Shown here: one piece after another, positions 1 to 9,607 of the stretch
Layout of the letters: each line of letters starts with the position of its first letter
Numbering within the stretch: position 1 is the first letter of the stretch
Assembly: GCF_000331305.1 (NCBI RefSeq)
Contig: NZ_KB217478.1
Coordinates: forward strand, 8,729,495 to 8,793,494
Direction: 5' to 3'
DNA from: Calothrix sp. PCC 7103
GTDB lineage: Bacteria > Cyanobacteriota > Cyanobacteriia > Cyanobacteriales > Nostocaceae
Length of the DNA: 64,000 nucleotides
Program-made: the position numbers and the translations under genes
Notes under the pieces: model-generated
Database searches by the model: none
What the model was told of the DNA's origin: nothing
What the model saw: the letters and a program-made list of their open reading frames with translations, nothing else

Positions 1-2
1 GC

Positions 3-2249
3 TTTAAAACCAATTACAACCTAGGTAATTTACAAATTACGGGTTTTTACGCCAATAACGTCCAAGGTTTCCAAAGGGATACAATTCCCCCAGACGGAAC
101 AAGCGGTTTCTATTTTTTGTCACGACGTTTATTACAGCCAGGTAGCGAAACTATCTTTATAGAGTTAGAAGAGCTTAACCGTCCGGGTACAGTTTTAGAA
201 CGCAAACGTCTTAACCGTGGCCCCGATTATGAAATTGATTACGACCGAGGTACAATATTATTCCGTGAACCAATTTTACGTACTGATGTCGGTAAAGCAG
301 GAGAAGTATTAACTCGTCGTATTGTCGCTACTTACCAATATGAAGGAGAAAACACAGACAACAATAATATCTATGCAGGGCGCCTGCAATATAACTTCTC
401 GCGTATTCTCAACCAAGAAAGCTGGTTTGGTGCAACTTACATCCAAGAAAATCAGGGTGTTCGGCAATTTGAATTGTACGGTACTGATGCCATGATTTCC
501 TTTGGGAATGATGGTAAATTAATGGCGGAATTTGCCCGCTCCACAAACGAATCTGATACTTTAGGTTTGGTTAGTGGTAATGCTTGGCGAGTAGAAGCCC
601 AAGGCAAACTAACTAACGCAATTCAAGCACGAGCTTATTACCGTTTTGCAGATACTGGATTTGCGAATAACGCTACTGTTAGCTTTGTCCCTGGTCAAAC
701 TCGCTATGGCGCCCAAGTCACGGGACAAATTACCCCTAGCACTAGTTTGCGAGCGCAGTACGACCATGAAGATAACTTTGGTATAGCACCGCAACCATTG
801 GATACGTTTGAAGAGTTGTTGGCGCCTCGAATTACAGCAACTCCCGGAACAAAAGTAGATAATGATTTAACTACTATTTCCGCAGGTATTCAGCAGCGTT
901 TTGGAAAATCAACTTTTGATTTTGATTGGTTACACCGCAACCGCGAAGACCGTTTAACTGCGACAACAACTAATTCCGACCAGTTACGTTCGCGGTTGAC
1001 AGTTCCCATTTTTGACAAGCTGACATTTTTAGCCCAAAACGAATTAACTATATCTAACCAAACAGATACTATTTTTCCTGACCGAACTCTTTTTGGATTA
1101 AATTACGAAGTCATCCCCGGAATCAATCTTAGTTTGTCCCAACAGTTTTATACTCGTGGACAGTTTGATGGTAATTCAATCACTGCTTTTGGTGTTAATG
1201 GTGAACACAGTCTTGGTAGAGATACTAAGCTGACCGGGCGTTATACCATTTATGGTGGCGCAAATGAAGTTACAAGCCAAGGCGCCGTTGGTATTAACCA
1301 AGGTTTTACTATCGCGCAAGGGTTACGGCTTAACTTAGCATACGAACGGATATTTGGTAATTTATTTGGACAAACTGCTGCTGGTACACAATTTAGCCAA
1401 CCCTTTGCGATTGGTCAAAGTGCAGCAGCTTTGGGTATTAACTCTGGTGACAGCTACAGCGTTGGCTTAGAATACACCGATAATCCTGATTTTAAAGCTA
1501 GCGCACGCTTTGAACATCGCAGTTCCTCCACTGGTTCTAATACTGTAATTTCCGCAGGTGTTTTAGGTAAAATTTCACCATCACTAACAGCATTAGCACG
1601 TTATCAACAAGCAAGTGCTTCTAACCAAGGAATTATTGGGTTAGGAGACACCGCTTCTTTACGAGTTGGTTTAGCTTATCGTGACCCCAACAACGATAAA
1701 TTTAACGCTTTGCTACGTTATGAATACCGTAAAAATCCTGCGACTCTCCCCGATAGTGTCCTGCGAGGAAGTGGTACTGGTGCAGAAGACCATACTTTTG
1801 CTTTAGAAGCTATTTACGCTCCGAATTGGCAATGGGAATTATATGGTAAATATGCTTTCCGCAATAGTACCTCTTTCCTTGCTCAAGATTTGATTGGAAG
1901 CAGTAGCACTAATCTTGGACAAGCACGTTTAACTTATCGTTTGGGTTACAGTGTTGATTTAGTAGGAGAAGCTCGAATAATAGGTCAAAAAGACTACACC
2001 GAAATTGGCTATGTAATTGAAGCTGGTTATTATCTGGCGCCTAATTTGAGGCTTGCTGGTGGTTATGCCTTTGGTCAAGTTGATGACCGTGATTTTTCTG
2101 GCACTCGTTCTGGTGGGGGACTTTATTTGGGTGTCGGTCTCAAACTTGATGAATTGTTTGATGGTTTTGGTAGGCAAAAACCAATACCAGCGATGCGTAA
2201 AGAGCAAGTAGATATGAAAACGGGGGTGGAACTAAATGGAGCGATTTAA
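3..2249 (+). CDS. Outer-membrane beta-barrel protein (5' end outside window)
   Basis: The reading frame is open from base 3 to the TAA at 2247-2249, and no convincing start is present. The gene therefore begins upstream; the TTG at 117 has nothing to recommend it. The translation starts with a compact beta domain (residues about 1-110, GSETIFIELEELNRPGTV region). Several hundred residues of alternating hydrophobic/aromatic and polar strands separated by G/N/D-rich turns follow, the look of a large outer-membrane barrel. No plug or TonB box is visible in the part present. It overlaps the next gene by 14 bp, so the two are probably co-expressed. The next gene encodes a DUF11 surface protein, so a role in displaying or anchoring surface proteins is inferred. 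GGCGCC occurs several times in the gene, as elsewhere in the window. Confidence 0.65.
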   Translation, partial: FKTNYNLGNLQITGFYANNVQGFQRDTIPPDGTSGFYFLSRRLLQPGSETIFIELEELNRPGTVLERKRLNRGPDYEIDYDRGTILFREPILRTDVGKAGEVLTRRIVATYQYEGENTDNNNIYAGRLQYNFSRILNQESWFGATYIQENQGVRQFELYGTDAMISFGNDGKLMAEFARSTNESDTLGLVSGNAWRVEAQGKLTNAIQARAYYRFADTGFANNATVSFVPGQTRYGAQVTGQITPSTSLRAQYDHEDNFGIAPQPLDTFEELLAPRITATPGTKVDNDLTTISAGIQQRFGKSTFDFDWLHRNREDRLTATTTNSDQLRSRLTVPIFDKLTFLAQNELTISNQTDTIFPDRTLFGLNYEVIPGINLSLSQQFYTRGQFDGNSITAFGVNGEHSLGRDTKLTGRYTIYGGANEVTSQGAVGINQGFTIAQGLRLNLAYERIFGNLFGQTAAGTQFSQPFAIGQSAAALGINSGDSYSVGLEYTDNPDFKASARFEHRSSSTGSNTVISAGVLGKISPSLTALARYQQASASNQGIIGLGDTASLRVGLAYRDPNNDKFNALLRYEYRKNPATLPDSVLRGSGTGAEDHTFALEAIYAPNWQWELYGKYAFRNSTSFLAQDLIGSSSTNLGQARLTYRLGYSVDLVGEARIIGQKDYTEIGYVIEAGYYLAPNLRLAGGYAFGQVDDRDFSGTRSGGGLYLGVGLKLDELFDGFGRQKPIPAMRKEQVDMKTGVELNGAI

Positions 2250-4656
2250 AACCAAATTTAACCTGTGCGGACAAAAGCTAAAGAGGATAAATCTATTTAG
2301 CAACTCTCTAAAATCTGGACAAAGGAAAAATAATAGTATAATCAATTACTTTTTCCTTGCATCTGCCTTAAGCTTTCTGTCTTTTTCGTCATCAGCCCTT
2401 GCAGAAGGTAGTAGAACTTTATACCCCAGTAATGCTACTGTTTTTCGAGCTAATTTAGAGTGGCGAAATAATACGTATGGTCCGCTCGCACCTGTAAACA
2501 ATTCTTTATTGCGTCGTACCTTACTACAAGTCTACGCCAAGCAGGGCGAATATATCCTCTTGGGTTCGAGTGCGGTGGGAATCAGTCAGGGTGACATCCT
2601 AGTTTATGGTAGCAAAATAGGTAGAATTGGCAATGAAACTTTGTCTGACCTAAAATTTAGATGTTCTACTCAAAGAAACCAAACAGGAAATTTAAATCAG
2701 GGTCGTATCACCAGTCGTAATATTGAATTAGCTGGGCCAGATACAATTACCGACGCAGCAAATGCTACACCAGGTTTAGCAGTTCAATATAACGCAACCC
2801 CAGGTTATGTTCCTTGTTACTACGAAGCTCCATCTGATGGAATTTATTATGTAGTTTTTTATGGCCCGACAGGGGATAATAGTAATATAGACGGCTCTCC
2901 AACAGCAGAACTAGATTTAAATAGTTCCAACAACTTTAATGACTTACAGCGAACTAGTGTTGCAGCTTGGGATGTGACGGTACGTAGCAGTCTGACCTCT
3001 ACAATTGATATTAATGGACGACTGTTTGCAGACTACTTAGCTATGTATACAGGTGGTAATGCTAGGCCTGTTAATTTTTTAACTTATGTTGTTACTCGAG
3101 ATGGCTATCGCTATCAAACAAATTTAAACGGACTAGACCCGAACGGATTTGTTATTTATGGTAATGATGTTGGCTACTATGACAGCGATGGGCAAACACC
3201 GCTCTATCGAAATGTTTTGGGAAATAACGCTCAACTGACTATCCTCGAGGGTGGAACTAATCTTGCTTTACCCAATCATGTTATTTTTATTAGTAATCCT
3301 CAAAGTAGTACTGGTGCCTCGGATGCGATTATCGCGCGAAATATACCATTATTACCTACACTACCAAGGATTGAAAATGCTAGCTTTCAAGGAACAGCGG
3401 GAGCTAATAATTCTAATTTAAACACAGGTGGAACTTTTCGCTTTACTACCAATGTTCCTGGTAGCTATGAAATTATTATTAGTAGAGATGGTAATAATTT
3501 TGACCCAGCAAATCCTCAAAACCGAGTTTTGAGAGCCATAATTACAAGTAGCGGGCAGCAAACTGTTCCTTGGAATGGTAAAGATAATAACGGTGACTTT
3601 TTTCCTGTCGGTAGAAATTATCAAGTCAGATTATCAGTTCGTAATGGCGAGTACCACTTTCCACTGATTGATGCGGAAAATAGTACCAATGGCGGCCCAA
3701 GCTTTACTCTGCTCAATGCTACCAATCCTTTGGGAAACACTACAGGATTTTATGACGATCGAGGATACCGAACATTGTCTGGTGTTAATGTTGGGACACC
3801 AGGTCAAGTACTATGTGGAGGTTCTCCTCCATCTATACCTAATAGCAACCTGATTACAGGGTTCAACACGACTAGCACTCAAAGAGCGTTCGGTACAAAT
3901 AGTGGCGGTAATACTAACGCTTCTTGTTCTGGTTCTTTTGGTGATGCTAAAGGATTGGATATTTGGACTTATGTTCCTAGTGAAGCAGCTTTAACTAACC
4001 TTAATATTATTGCATCGAATAACCCCAATGTACTTTTAGTCAAACGAATTACAGGCATTAATAACCAAACTCAAAATCCAGGTGGCGATAATTTAGCAGC
4101 TTACAAAGACGAGAATACTAATCCCTACGATGACAATACAATCACTATTATCAACCCCAATCCACCAACCGAACCCGCAGACACCGACAAATGGCCTGAC
4201 CCCAATACTTTCCTAATTGGAGGGACGAGGGGTGGTAAGGTTAACCCTGGTGATGAAATTGAGTATACAATTTACTTTCTATCAGCAGGTGATTCCACAG
4301 CCAGTAAGGTTTTGATATGCGATCGCATTCCTGAAAATGTCTCCTTTATTCCCACAGCATTTAATGGTAGCGGTAGCCCAACTCAAGTAACAGGTGGTAT
4401 ACCAGGAGCTGATCTCGGTATTGCTTGGCTTTACAATGGCAATCTTCAATCTTTAACTAATGTTAGAGATGGTGATGCTGCACAGTACTTTCCACCCGGT
4501 ACTGACCCAAAATCTTTTTACCCTAATGTTAACTGTGGTGGCGCCAATACTAATGGCGCAGTTGTGGTGAACTTAAGTGATTTACCCAATGCTACTGCAC
4601 CAGCTACACCACCTGGCTCCTACGGGTTTGTACGCTTTAGAGGAAGGGTGAAATAA
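2236..4656 (+). CDS. Secreted DUF11-domain surface protein
   Basis: An 806-residue protein whose ATG overlaps the end of the upstream barrel gene. A signal peptide lies unusually far in (hydrophobic run at about residues 35-55, FFLASALSFLSFSSSALA, then AEG), so the true start may be internal. The middle (residues about 385-480) resembles a FlgD-like Ig fold (FRFTTNVPGSYEIIISRDG, then VPWNGKDNNGDFFPVG). The C-terminal 150 residues are a DUF11 domain (GGKVNPGDEIEYTIYF, then ICDRIPENVSF). DUF11 proteins are Ig-like modules of bacterial surface and adhesion proteins. The chain ends with VRFRGRVK, a beta-strand typical of a domain end, so it is probably complete. Its function is inferred only as a surface or adhesion component working with the neighbouring barrel. 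Confidence 0.7.
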   Translation: MERFKTKFNLCGQKLKRINLFSNSLKSGQRKNNSIINYFFLASALSFLSFSSSALAEGSRTLYPSNATVFRANLEWRNNTYGPLAPVNNSLLRRTLLQVYAKQGEYILLGSSAVGISQGDILVYGSKIGRIGNETLSDLKFRCSTQRNQTGNLNQGRITSRNIELAGPDTITDAANATPGLAVQYNATPGYVPCYYEAPSDGIYYVVFYGPTGDNSNIDGSPTAELDLNSSNNFNDLQRTSVAAWDVTVRSSLTSTIDINGRLFADYLAMYTGGNARPVNFLTYVVTRDGYRYQTNLNGLDPNGFVIYGNDVGYYDSDGQTPLYRNVLGNNAQLTILEGGTNLALPNHVIFISNPQSSTGASDAIIARNIPLLPTLPRIENASFQGTAGANNSNLNTGGTFRFTTNVPGSYEIIISRDGNNFDPANPQNRVLRAIITSSGQQTVPWNGKDNNGDFFPVGRNYQVRLSVRNGEYHFPLIDAENSTNGGPSFTLLNATNPLGNTTGFYDDRGYRTLSGVNVGTPGQVLCGGSPPSIPNSNLITGFNTTSTQRAFGTNSGGNTNASCSGSFGDAKGLDIWTYVPSEAALTNLNIIASNNPNVLLVKRITGINNQTQNPGGDNLAAYKDENTNPYDDNTITIINPNPPTEPADTDKWPDPNTFLIGGTRGGKVNPGDEIEYTIYFLSAGDSTASKVLICDRIPENVSFIPTAFNGSGSPTQVTGGIPGADLGIAWLYNGNLQSLTNVRDGDAAQYFPPGTDPKSFYPNVNCGGANTNGAVVVNLSDLPNATAPATPPGSYGFVRFRGRVK

Positions 4657-4867
4657 TAGATTTGGGGGGCGAGACATCGCAGGTCTAGCAAATGGTGCAA
4701 TTAACATTGCTGTAGTAAGTAAGTCCTATTGGTTCCGTCCTAGAACTCTAAAACAGCTTTCATATTCTAGTCTAAGTTGATTACAACCCCATTGCTAGTA
4801 AAGATCAATTTTATAAAAACTTGTTGAAATAATAAACTAAAACTGATATGATATGATTTGTGAATAC

Positions 4868-4939
<72 letters not shown>

Positions 4940-5044
4940 CTTCTAATTTATCACACTTTCCGGCTCCAGAAGCGGCTTCTAGCTTCAAGAGCCGATATTA
5001 CTATTTGTATCAAATTAGCTCAAAACAGGTCGAATCAACCCAGG

Positions 5045-5068
5045 AATTTAGTCACAAATTTAGTCACA
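5045..5068 (+). repeat. Two tandem 12-bp repeats between tRNA and integrase
   Basis: AATTTAGTCACA is repeated twice head to tail, followed by a degenerate third unit (GTTTTAGCTACG). It lies between the tRNA-Cys and the integrase gene, where tyrosine integrases often have arm-type binding sites. That role is inferred from position only. Confidence 0.5.
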
Positions 5069-5193
5069 GTTTTAGCTACGATTTAGAGGTCAGGACGAAC
5101 TCCCTATATAGCTCCTGTATCGTTGAATGGGGTGACATCTTTCAAGGGGCATTCTCCCTCAGCCAACTTTGCCTTAATTTGGGGTAAGTAATT

Positions 5194-6330
5194 ATGGATA
5201 TTAGTAGTCGCCTCGCCCAAGCCAATGGTAGGTTAAGAGCTTCAAATACTGGCATTAGTATCGAGCAACGTGGAGGTACTTTATGGCTGAGGGGAACGCT
5301 TCCGCCAAAGCCAAACTCAGGTAAGACTAAACCTTACCAGCAAAAGCTTTCCTTAAGAACAAAAGAAAATCCTCAAGGAGTTAAAGCTACAATTGCTGGA
5401 TTGCAGTATGCCGAGCAACAAGCCCGTGCGATTCGAGTACAACTTGATAAAGGTCAGTTCAATTGGACTGACTGGCAATTGAATCAAGCGTCAGAAGTTG
5501 AAACTGTGTCTGATTGGGTCGAAAAATACGAAACAGAATATTGGAGAAGAAGACAGCGCAATCAGCAAACCGAAACAACATGGAAAAAAGATTATCAAGC
5601 TGTTTTCCCCAAGTTTGTTAAATTCGCCAAAGACGCAGAGATTTCTACCGACTTAATCATCAAGTTCATATACCAAACCAAACCTGATACGCGAAATCGT
5701 AAAAGGGTATGTGATGTTTTAGGTAGACTTGCCAAATTTGCCAAGCTTGAAAATTTGGACGCGATTAAAGAACTGGCTGGAAATTATTCACCAGGAACGG
5801 TCTCACCAAGAAATTTACCTACAGATAAAGAGATAGCTCAATGGCGAGACAAGATTACCAATCCTGGCTGGCAGTGGGTATATGGAATGTGTGCGGCATA
5901 TGGCTTACGTCCCCATGAAATATTTCATGTTGACATGCTAGACTTTCCCATCGCTAGAGTTAGTGATGAAACCAAAACAGGAGAGCGATTTATTTACCCG
6001 CTTTATCCTGAATGGGCAGAAAATTGGAATCTTCGAGAAATTATCTTACCGAACTTGGAATCAATCGAAGATTCCTCCAATGCCAAACTTGGAACCAAAA
6101 TATCCGGGTTTTTCTACGACTTTAAAATTCCATTTCCCCCATACAACCTACGTCATTCCTACGCACGCCGATGCTTTGAATTCGGCTTTACCCCTGACTT
6201 TGGAGCAAAATTAATGGGACACTCAGTCACAACTCATTGCAAAACTTACCGAGCCTGGATTGATGAAGCAACATATTGGAAAGTATATGAAAAGTTAGTT
6301 AATCGCATGGGTAGACCACCTGCACCTTAA
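5194..6330 (+). CDS. Tyrosine recombinase / site-specific integrase
   Basis: A 378-aa phage-type integrase. The N-terminal 90 residues (GGTLWLRGTLPPKP and following) form a beta-rich arm-binding-like domain. A SAM-like core-binding region follows, then the catalytic domain. Visible catalytic residues are R239 (YGLRPHEIF), R320 in YNLRHSYARR (a Tyr stands where many family members have the box-II His), H343 in LMGHS, and nucleophile Y352 (KTYRAW). Family knowledge: such enzymes recombine an element's attP with a chromosomal attB, very often the 3' end of a tRNA gene. The gene starts 255 bp after the tRNA-Cys and runs away from it, so integration into that tRNA is inferred. ATG 5194 follows a weak purine-rich stretch (GGGGTAAG). 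The last about 45 bp recur in degraded form near 7.0 kb. Confidence 0.93.
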   Translation: MDISSRLAQANGRLRASNTGISIEQRGGTLWLRGTLPPKPNSGKTKPYQQKLSLRTKENPQGVKATIAGLQYAEQQARAIRVQLDKGQFNWTDWQLNQASEVETVSDWVEKYETEYWRRRQRNQQTETTWKKDYQAVFPKFVKFAKDAEISTDLIIKFIYQTKPDTRNRKRVCDVLGRLAKFAKLENLDAIKELAGNYSPGTVSPRNLPTDKEIAQWRDKITNPGWQWVYGMCAAYGLRPHEIFHVDMLDFPIARVSDETKTGERFIYPLYPEWAENWNLREIILPNLESIEDSSNAKLGTKISGFFYDFKIPFPPYNLRHSYARRCFEFGFTPDFGAKLMGHSVTTHCKTYRAWIDEATYWKVYEKLVNRMGRPPAP

Positions 6331-6332
6331 CA

Positions 6333-6434
6333 AAAAGCAGATGGGGTTGCAAATGTATCAATCACAGCAGTGATGTTAATTTTAACGATACGATTTGCAA
6401 CCCCACTAAGTCTTGCATCAATCTAATGAATGCA
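6333..6434 (-). pseudogene. Decayed 3' end of an excisionase-like gene
   Basis: On the minus strand this 100-bp stretch is roughly 85% identical by eye to the last 34 codons of the intact gene at 7052-7294. It translates as ANRIVKINITAVIDTFATPSAF. A TAG replaces the Trp codon in the IHWIDARR segment and the 5' half is absent. It directly abuts the integrase stop codon. It is best read as a remnant of a duplicated or recombined integrase/excisionase module. Confidence 0.75.
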
Positions 6435-6960
6435 TTAAACCTGAAATAAAAGTAGCAAGTCTTTTTGTACTAGTATGTGATGTCCTATTTTCTGACCTAT
6501 AACCTCGGCGCCGACACCAAGATTTTTTGTAATGCGCTCAATTTTTCTTATTGCTTGATACTAACTGCCCTTAGCTAAATTGATTCTTTGTCTTTTAATA
6601 TCATGTCCGGTTGATTACCCATAATTACCACGTCACGTAGAGACCGAATTAATACGGTCTCTACAATGATTTTATTATGGTTACGCTCCCGGACATGATA
6701 TAAGTGGGACTTGCGCTGATAACTGTTTGGAGAATATCAATACCTTCGCCAAAAATATGATTGGCAAAAAGACTTTTGCCGTCAACGTTTCCAGTCAAAC
6801 AAAATATCGAATCTGTCTGCTATACGTTGACCTCAGAGTCCTTATACACTAAGGTTTTGAATCTAAAAACCCGGTGTGGAATAACGGAACGGAGTTTTTA
6901 GCTAGTCTGGAAATTATAACGCTTATTGCTCTTATACGAAAAAGCCTTAATTTTAGAAGC
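6435..6960. other. Intergenic stretch holding a MITE
   Basis: No credible gene is visible in this 526-bp stretch. It contains the 104-bp inverted-repeat element at 6598-6701. Otherwise it looks like decayed sequence between two copies of the integrase/excisionase ends. Confidence 0.6.
6598..6701. repeat. MITE-like element with ATATCATGTCCGG termini
   Basis: Perfect 13-bp terminal inverted repeats ATATCATGTCCGG (6598-6610) and CCGGACATGATAT (6689-6701) enclose about 78 bp. In the middle is an inner hairpin of GTAGAGACCG type (6637-6664). No coding capacity. The structure fits a miniature inverted-repeat transposable element. A similar GTAGAGACG inner hairpin sits inside the different MITE at 61932-62030. 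Confidence 0.7.
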
Positions 6961-7045
6961 GTTGATGCTACGTTATGACTCCGAAATAGCCGCGAAGGTA
7001 TTGGAATATACAAAGCGGTTAGTTAGTTCGAGTTGGTAGACCACC
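6961..7045 (+). pseudogene. Remnant of an integrase 3' end
   Basis: The sequence up to GGTAGACCACCAACGCCTTAA resembles the last 60-70 bp of the integrase gene (6270-6330, ending GGTAGACCACCTGCACCTTAA). It lies in the same position relative to the excisionase-like gene as the intact integrase does to the decayed excisionase copy. No long frame remains. It is probably the relic of a second integrase. Confidence 0.5.
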
Positions 7046-7051
7046 AACGCC

Positions 7052-7294
7052 TTAACGAAAAGCAGCTGGAATTGCAAATGTATCAAGCACAGCAGTGATA
7101 TTAATTTTAACGATACGATTTGCAGTGCCACCACGTCTTGCATCAATCCAATGAATGCCCTCTTGCCACTCCCCAGAATTGATTCGACGAACAATAGAAC
7201 TGCGGCTAAAGCCTTTACCCAATCGGTTTGATGCTTGTTCAATCGTTAGAAGTTCTGCATCAGACGGCAGCTTTGAGATTGTTCGCTTATTCAA
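7052..7294 (-). CDS. Small HTH excisionase-like protein
   Basis: An 80-aa protein (MNKRTISKLPSDAELLTIEQASNRLGKG begins it). The core LTIEQASNRL-GKGFSRSSIVRRINSGEW resembles the winged-HTH/MerR-like fold of excisionases and recombination directionality factors. The start is TTG at 7292-7294, chosen because GGAGG stands 8 nt upstream on the minus strand. It lies convergent to the integrase, the position expected of an excisionase. Its role in excision is inferred. A decayed second copy abuts the integrase gene. Confidence 0.6.
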   Translation of the reverse strand: MNKRTISKLPSDAELLTIEQASNRLGKGFSRSSIVRRINSGEWQEGIHWIDARRGGTANRIVKINITAVLDTFAIPAAFR

Positions 7295-7892
7295 ATTACT
7301 AACCTCCTTGAATAATTATAGATTCAAATTTTACTTAAGCTCAATGGTTTTACTGACATAACCAATAACTTCCATAAGTGGAACTATTGTTATTCGAGAC
7401 GATGCAAAGTTTGGGTATGTCTAAATTTTCTAGCGACCAAGACACTTACAAATTTCCGCGAGCATGATTGAAGAATAAACCTAACCTACCTCTATAAGCC
7501 CCCACTCTATAAAAATAGGCAAAGTATCTCCAATCCTAGTAAATTTACTAAAATCAACAATCGGTGAATTAAATTGGAGTTAGATTCTGCACTATGAACT
7601 ATTTATACATATTTATCCATATTTTGACAAATTACCTGCCCTAAAAAATAATTTATAGTTTTAAGCAGTAATATTTATGACTACATACCCGAAGATGCCT
7701 AAAAGCTTATATGGCAAAGATTTTAGCGTTTATTTACAATTTATCTATGACCCTCCGTTACGGATAAGTTTCGACTATAGTCATAGGAAATTTATGCCAC
7801 TAGTCTATATTCATTTTTTCGCTACATGTTAGAAAATAAACATACGACTTTTAAATGAAGTCGCACAAACGACTAATATTAACTTTCTGGCT
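7295..7892. other. Non-coding region upstream of the conjugation block
   Basis: About 600 AT-rich bases without a credible gene. It must hold the start signals of the leftward excisionase-like gene (SD just right of 7294) and of the rightward conjugation block. No clear paired -35/-10 boxes or strong repeats were recognised. Confidence 0.5.
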
Positions 7893-8897
7893 ATGGCTAT
7901 CACTGACCCCCAAGACTTGTGGTACATCTCAGATGTCGTTAACCAAGTGTTGGATTGCAAATACAAATTAGCAGATATTAAAGGTGTACAAGCAGCTTTA
8001 AAAGAGGTCAGTGTTGCACGCGGTCGGGAAATACAGATGAATCTAGTTTTTGAGGAGGACAAACTTAGAGGATTTAATTTTGCGTTCAAACTAGACCCAA
8101 ACAATGCGACTGAAGCTATTTACTTTAAACCAGAACAGCTAGATATAGAGGTGTTTAGGGGTAATATTATCCCCTACAAACCATTAGCTAGTGCGATTAA
8201 TGCAGCGAAACCAGAATCAGAGGGGCATCTAACTACTTATTCTCAGCTACGCGGTGAAATTATTATTCCTCCACCATCACAAGTAGATAATCTTCACGCT
8301 ATCGAAAAGGAGGCGATAGATGTACTGTCGGGGACTTGTGATAAATTTAATAAGATAAATCCGGGTTTAATTCGGGTTGCACAACAATTAACATCGCGTA
8401 ACGAGATAGATGGATTACTATTAACAGGTGTAACTCTTAAAGCGGGAGTTACACTTGCTTCAAGTTTACAGTCAGAGAGTAATCCAGATATATATACTGC
8501 TGGATTAGCAATAATCAAACGCTTTCAACAGGTATTACCTCAAGAATTTGCAGGTCTTAAAGAAGGGGAAATTCCAAAAGTTTTTGAATGGAAAGACTCA
8601 AAGTCAGGTAAGCAATATTGCTTTAAGTTTGAAGAGTGCCTTGTTTCCGATTCGAGCAAAACCGTAAAGCCAATGAAACTGCAAGGAATCGAAACAATAC
8701 CTGGTTCAAATTTAATACGACCCGTATTTGCCGCAACTTTGATTGATAGTAAATACAATCAATGGAGTATTGAACAATGTGATTTCACTCCAAGCCAGAT
8801 TCGCGATTTAAGCGTCGCGGTAAAACCCACACCCCCAAATCTCTCTCCGGTAATTACCACTACCGGAGAAGGTTTTTCTTCAGAAATTGAATATTGA
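7893..8897 (+). CDS. Unknown protein, first gene of the conjugation block
   Basis: A 334-aa soluble protein with no signal peptide or membrane segment. The N-terminus (MAITDPQDLWYISDVVNQVLDCKYKLADIKG) is mixed alpha/beta and the chain is acidic overall, with a proline-rich tail. No motif was recognised. It overlaps the next gene (TTGA overlap), so it belongs to the transcription unit encoding the type IV secretion machinery. It may be a cytoplasmic accessory or regulator of transfer. No good Shine-Dalgarno sequence precedes ATG 7893. Confidence 0.7.
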   Translation: MAITDPQDLWYISDVVNQVLDCKYKLADIKGVQAALKEVSVARGREIQMNLVFEEDKLRGFNFAFKLDPNNATEAIYFKPEQLDIEVFRGNIIPYKPLASAINAAKPESEGHLTTYSQLRGEIIIPPPSQVDNLHAIEKEAIDVLSGTCDKFNKINPGLIRVAQQLTSRNEIDGLLLTGVTLKAGVTLASSLQSESNPDIYTAGLAIIKRFQQVLPQEFAGLKEGEIPKVFEWKDSKSGKQYCFKFEECLVSDSSKTVKPMKLQGIETIPGSNLIRPVFAATLIDSKYNQWSIEQCDFTPSQIRDLSVAVKPTPPNLSPVITTTGEGFSSEIEY

Positions 8898-9607
8898 ATA
8901 CAAGACAAATAGATGTCTCTAACTATCAAATCTTTATGCCTGAGAACTACTGTAATCATCAGGATATAACGAAAAATCGTTACTTCCAAAATCTCCAAAA
9001 TAATATTGCAATTGGGCTACTATCTTCATTGAATTGGACTCAAAATGATACAGGCGCCTTTATTGCTTTATTATCAGGGCTAATTTACATGGCAGTAAAA
9101 GAACCGCTTTTAGTTACAGTAATGTTATCGCTAGCGTTATTTTTTTACTGCCTTAACAGAGTAATTAGCTACATCCCTTACTTAAACTTTTATGTCAAAA
9201 GAAAAATTCACTTTTGGCAGATTACAGGAGTAATAATTGGATTAACAGCAACCTTGACAGTATTTGAAATGCCAGCACAGGCAATTTTTTTGAGCGGTTT
9301 GGAACAATTTCTCACTCAGATTGCACAGCAAAGTTCTACAGGAGGTACAAGTGCGATAGACCCACAAGCAATTACTTTGGTTTTTAATGCGATTCGAGGT
9401 GTGTTTTTACTATTAGTCGGTATAGCAGCACTATTCGCTTATAACCAAGCACAACAAGGAAACGATTGGCGCCCAATTGCAACTCAAGCAGGTTTAGCAA
9501 TTGGAATTATTCTCACAATCGATGTAATTACATTTCTATTCGTCGGTGATGGAACTGGCGCCGGCGGTGGTGCAGGTAGTGGCGGTGGAACTGCTCCAGG
9601 AGGCTAG
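8894..9607 (+). CDS. VirB2/TrbC-like pilin precursor
   Basis: A 237-aa membrane protein. The first hydrophobic segments are at about residues 60-110. A signal-peptidase-like site follows a hydrophobic stretch (FEMPAQA, about residue 121). The mature part then has two hydrophobic helices (AIRGVFLLLVGIAALFAY and GLAIGIILTIDVITFLF) around a short loop, and a Gly-rich tail. A cleaved leader with a two-helix hairpin is the architecture of VirB2/TrbC pilins. Its place just before VirB3- and VirB4-like genes supports this. The TTG at 8894 overlaps the upstream stop; ATG 8936 is an alternative start. The protein is longer than typical VirB2, so the assignment stays tentative. Confidence 0.55.
   Translation: MNTRQIDVSNYQIFMPENYCNHQDITKNRYFQNLQNNIAIGLLSSLNWTQNDTGAFIALLSGLIYMAVKEPLLVTVMLSLALFFYCLNRVISYIPYLNFYVKRKIHFWQITGVIIGLTATLTVFEMPAQAIFLSGLEQFLTQIAQQSSTGGTSAIDPQAITLVFNAIRGVFLLLVGIAALFAYNQAQQGNDWRPIATQAGLAIGIILTIDVITFLFVGDGTGAGGGAGSGGGTAPGG

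Noticed and set aside
609..794. Minus-strand frames inside the first two genes (also 1959-2207 and 3418-3624)
   Set aside because: They lie antisense to long, well-formed genes and have no start signals or recognisable composition.
7155..7361. Plus-strand frame across the excisionase-like gene
   Set aside because: Antisense shadow; the minus-strand frame has a good ribosome site and an HTH-like sequence.
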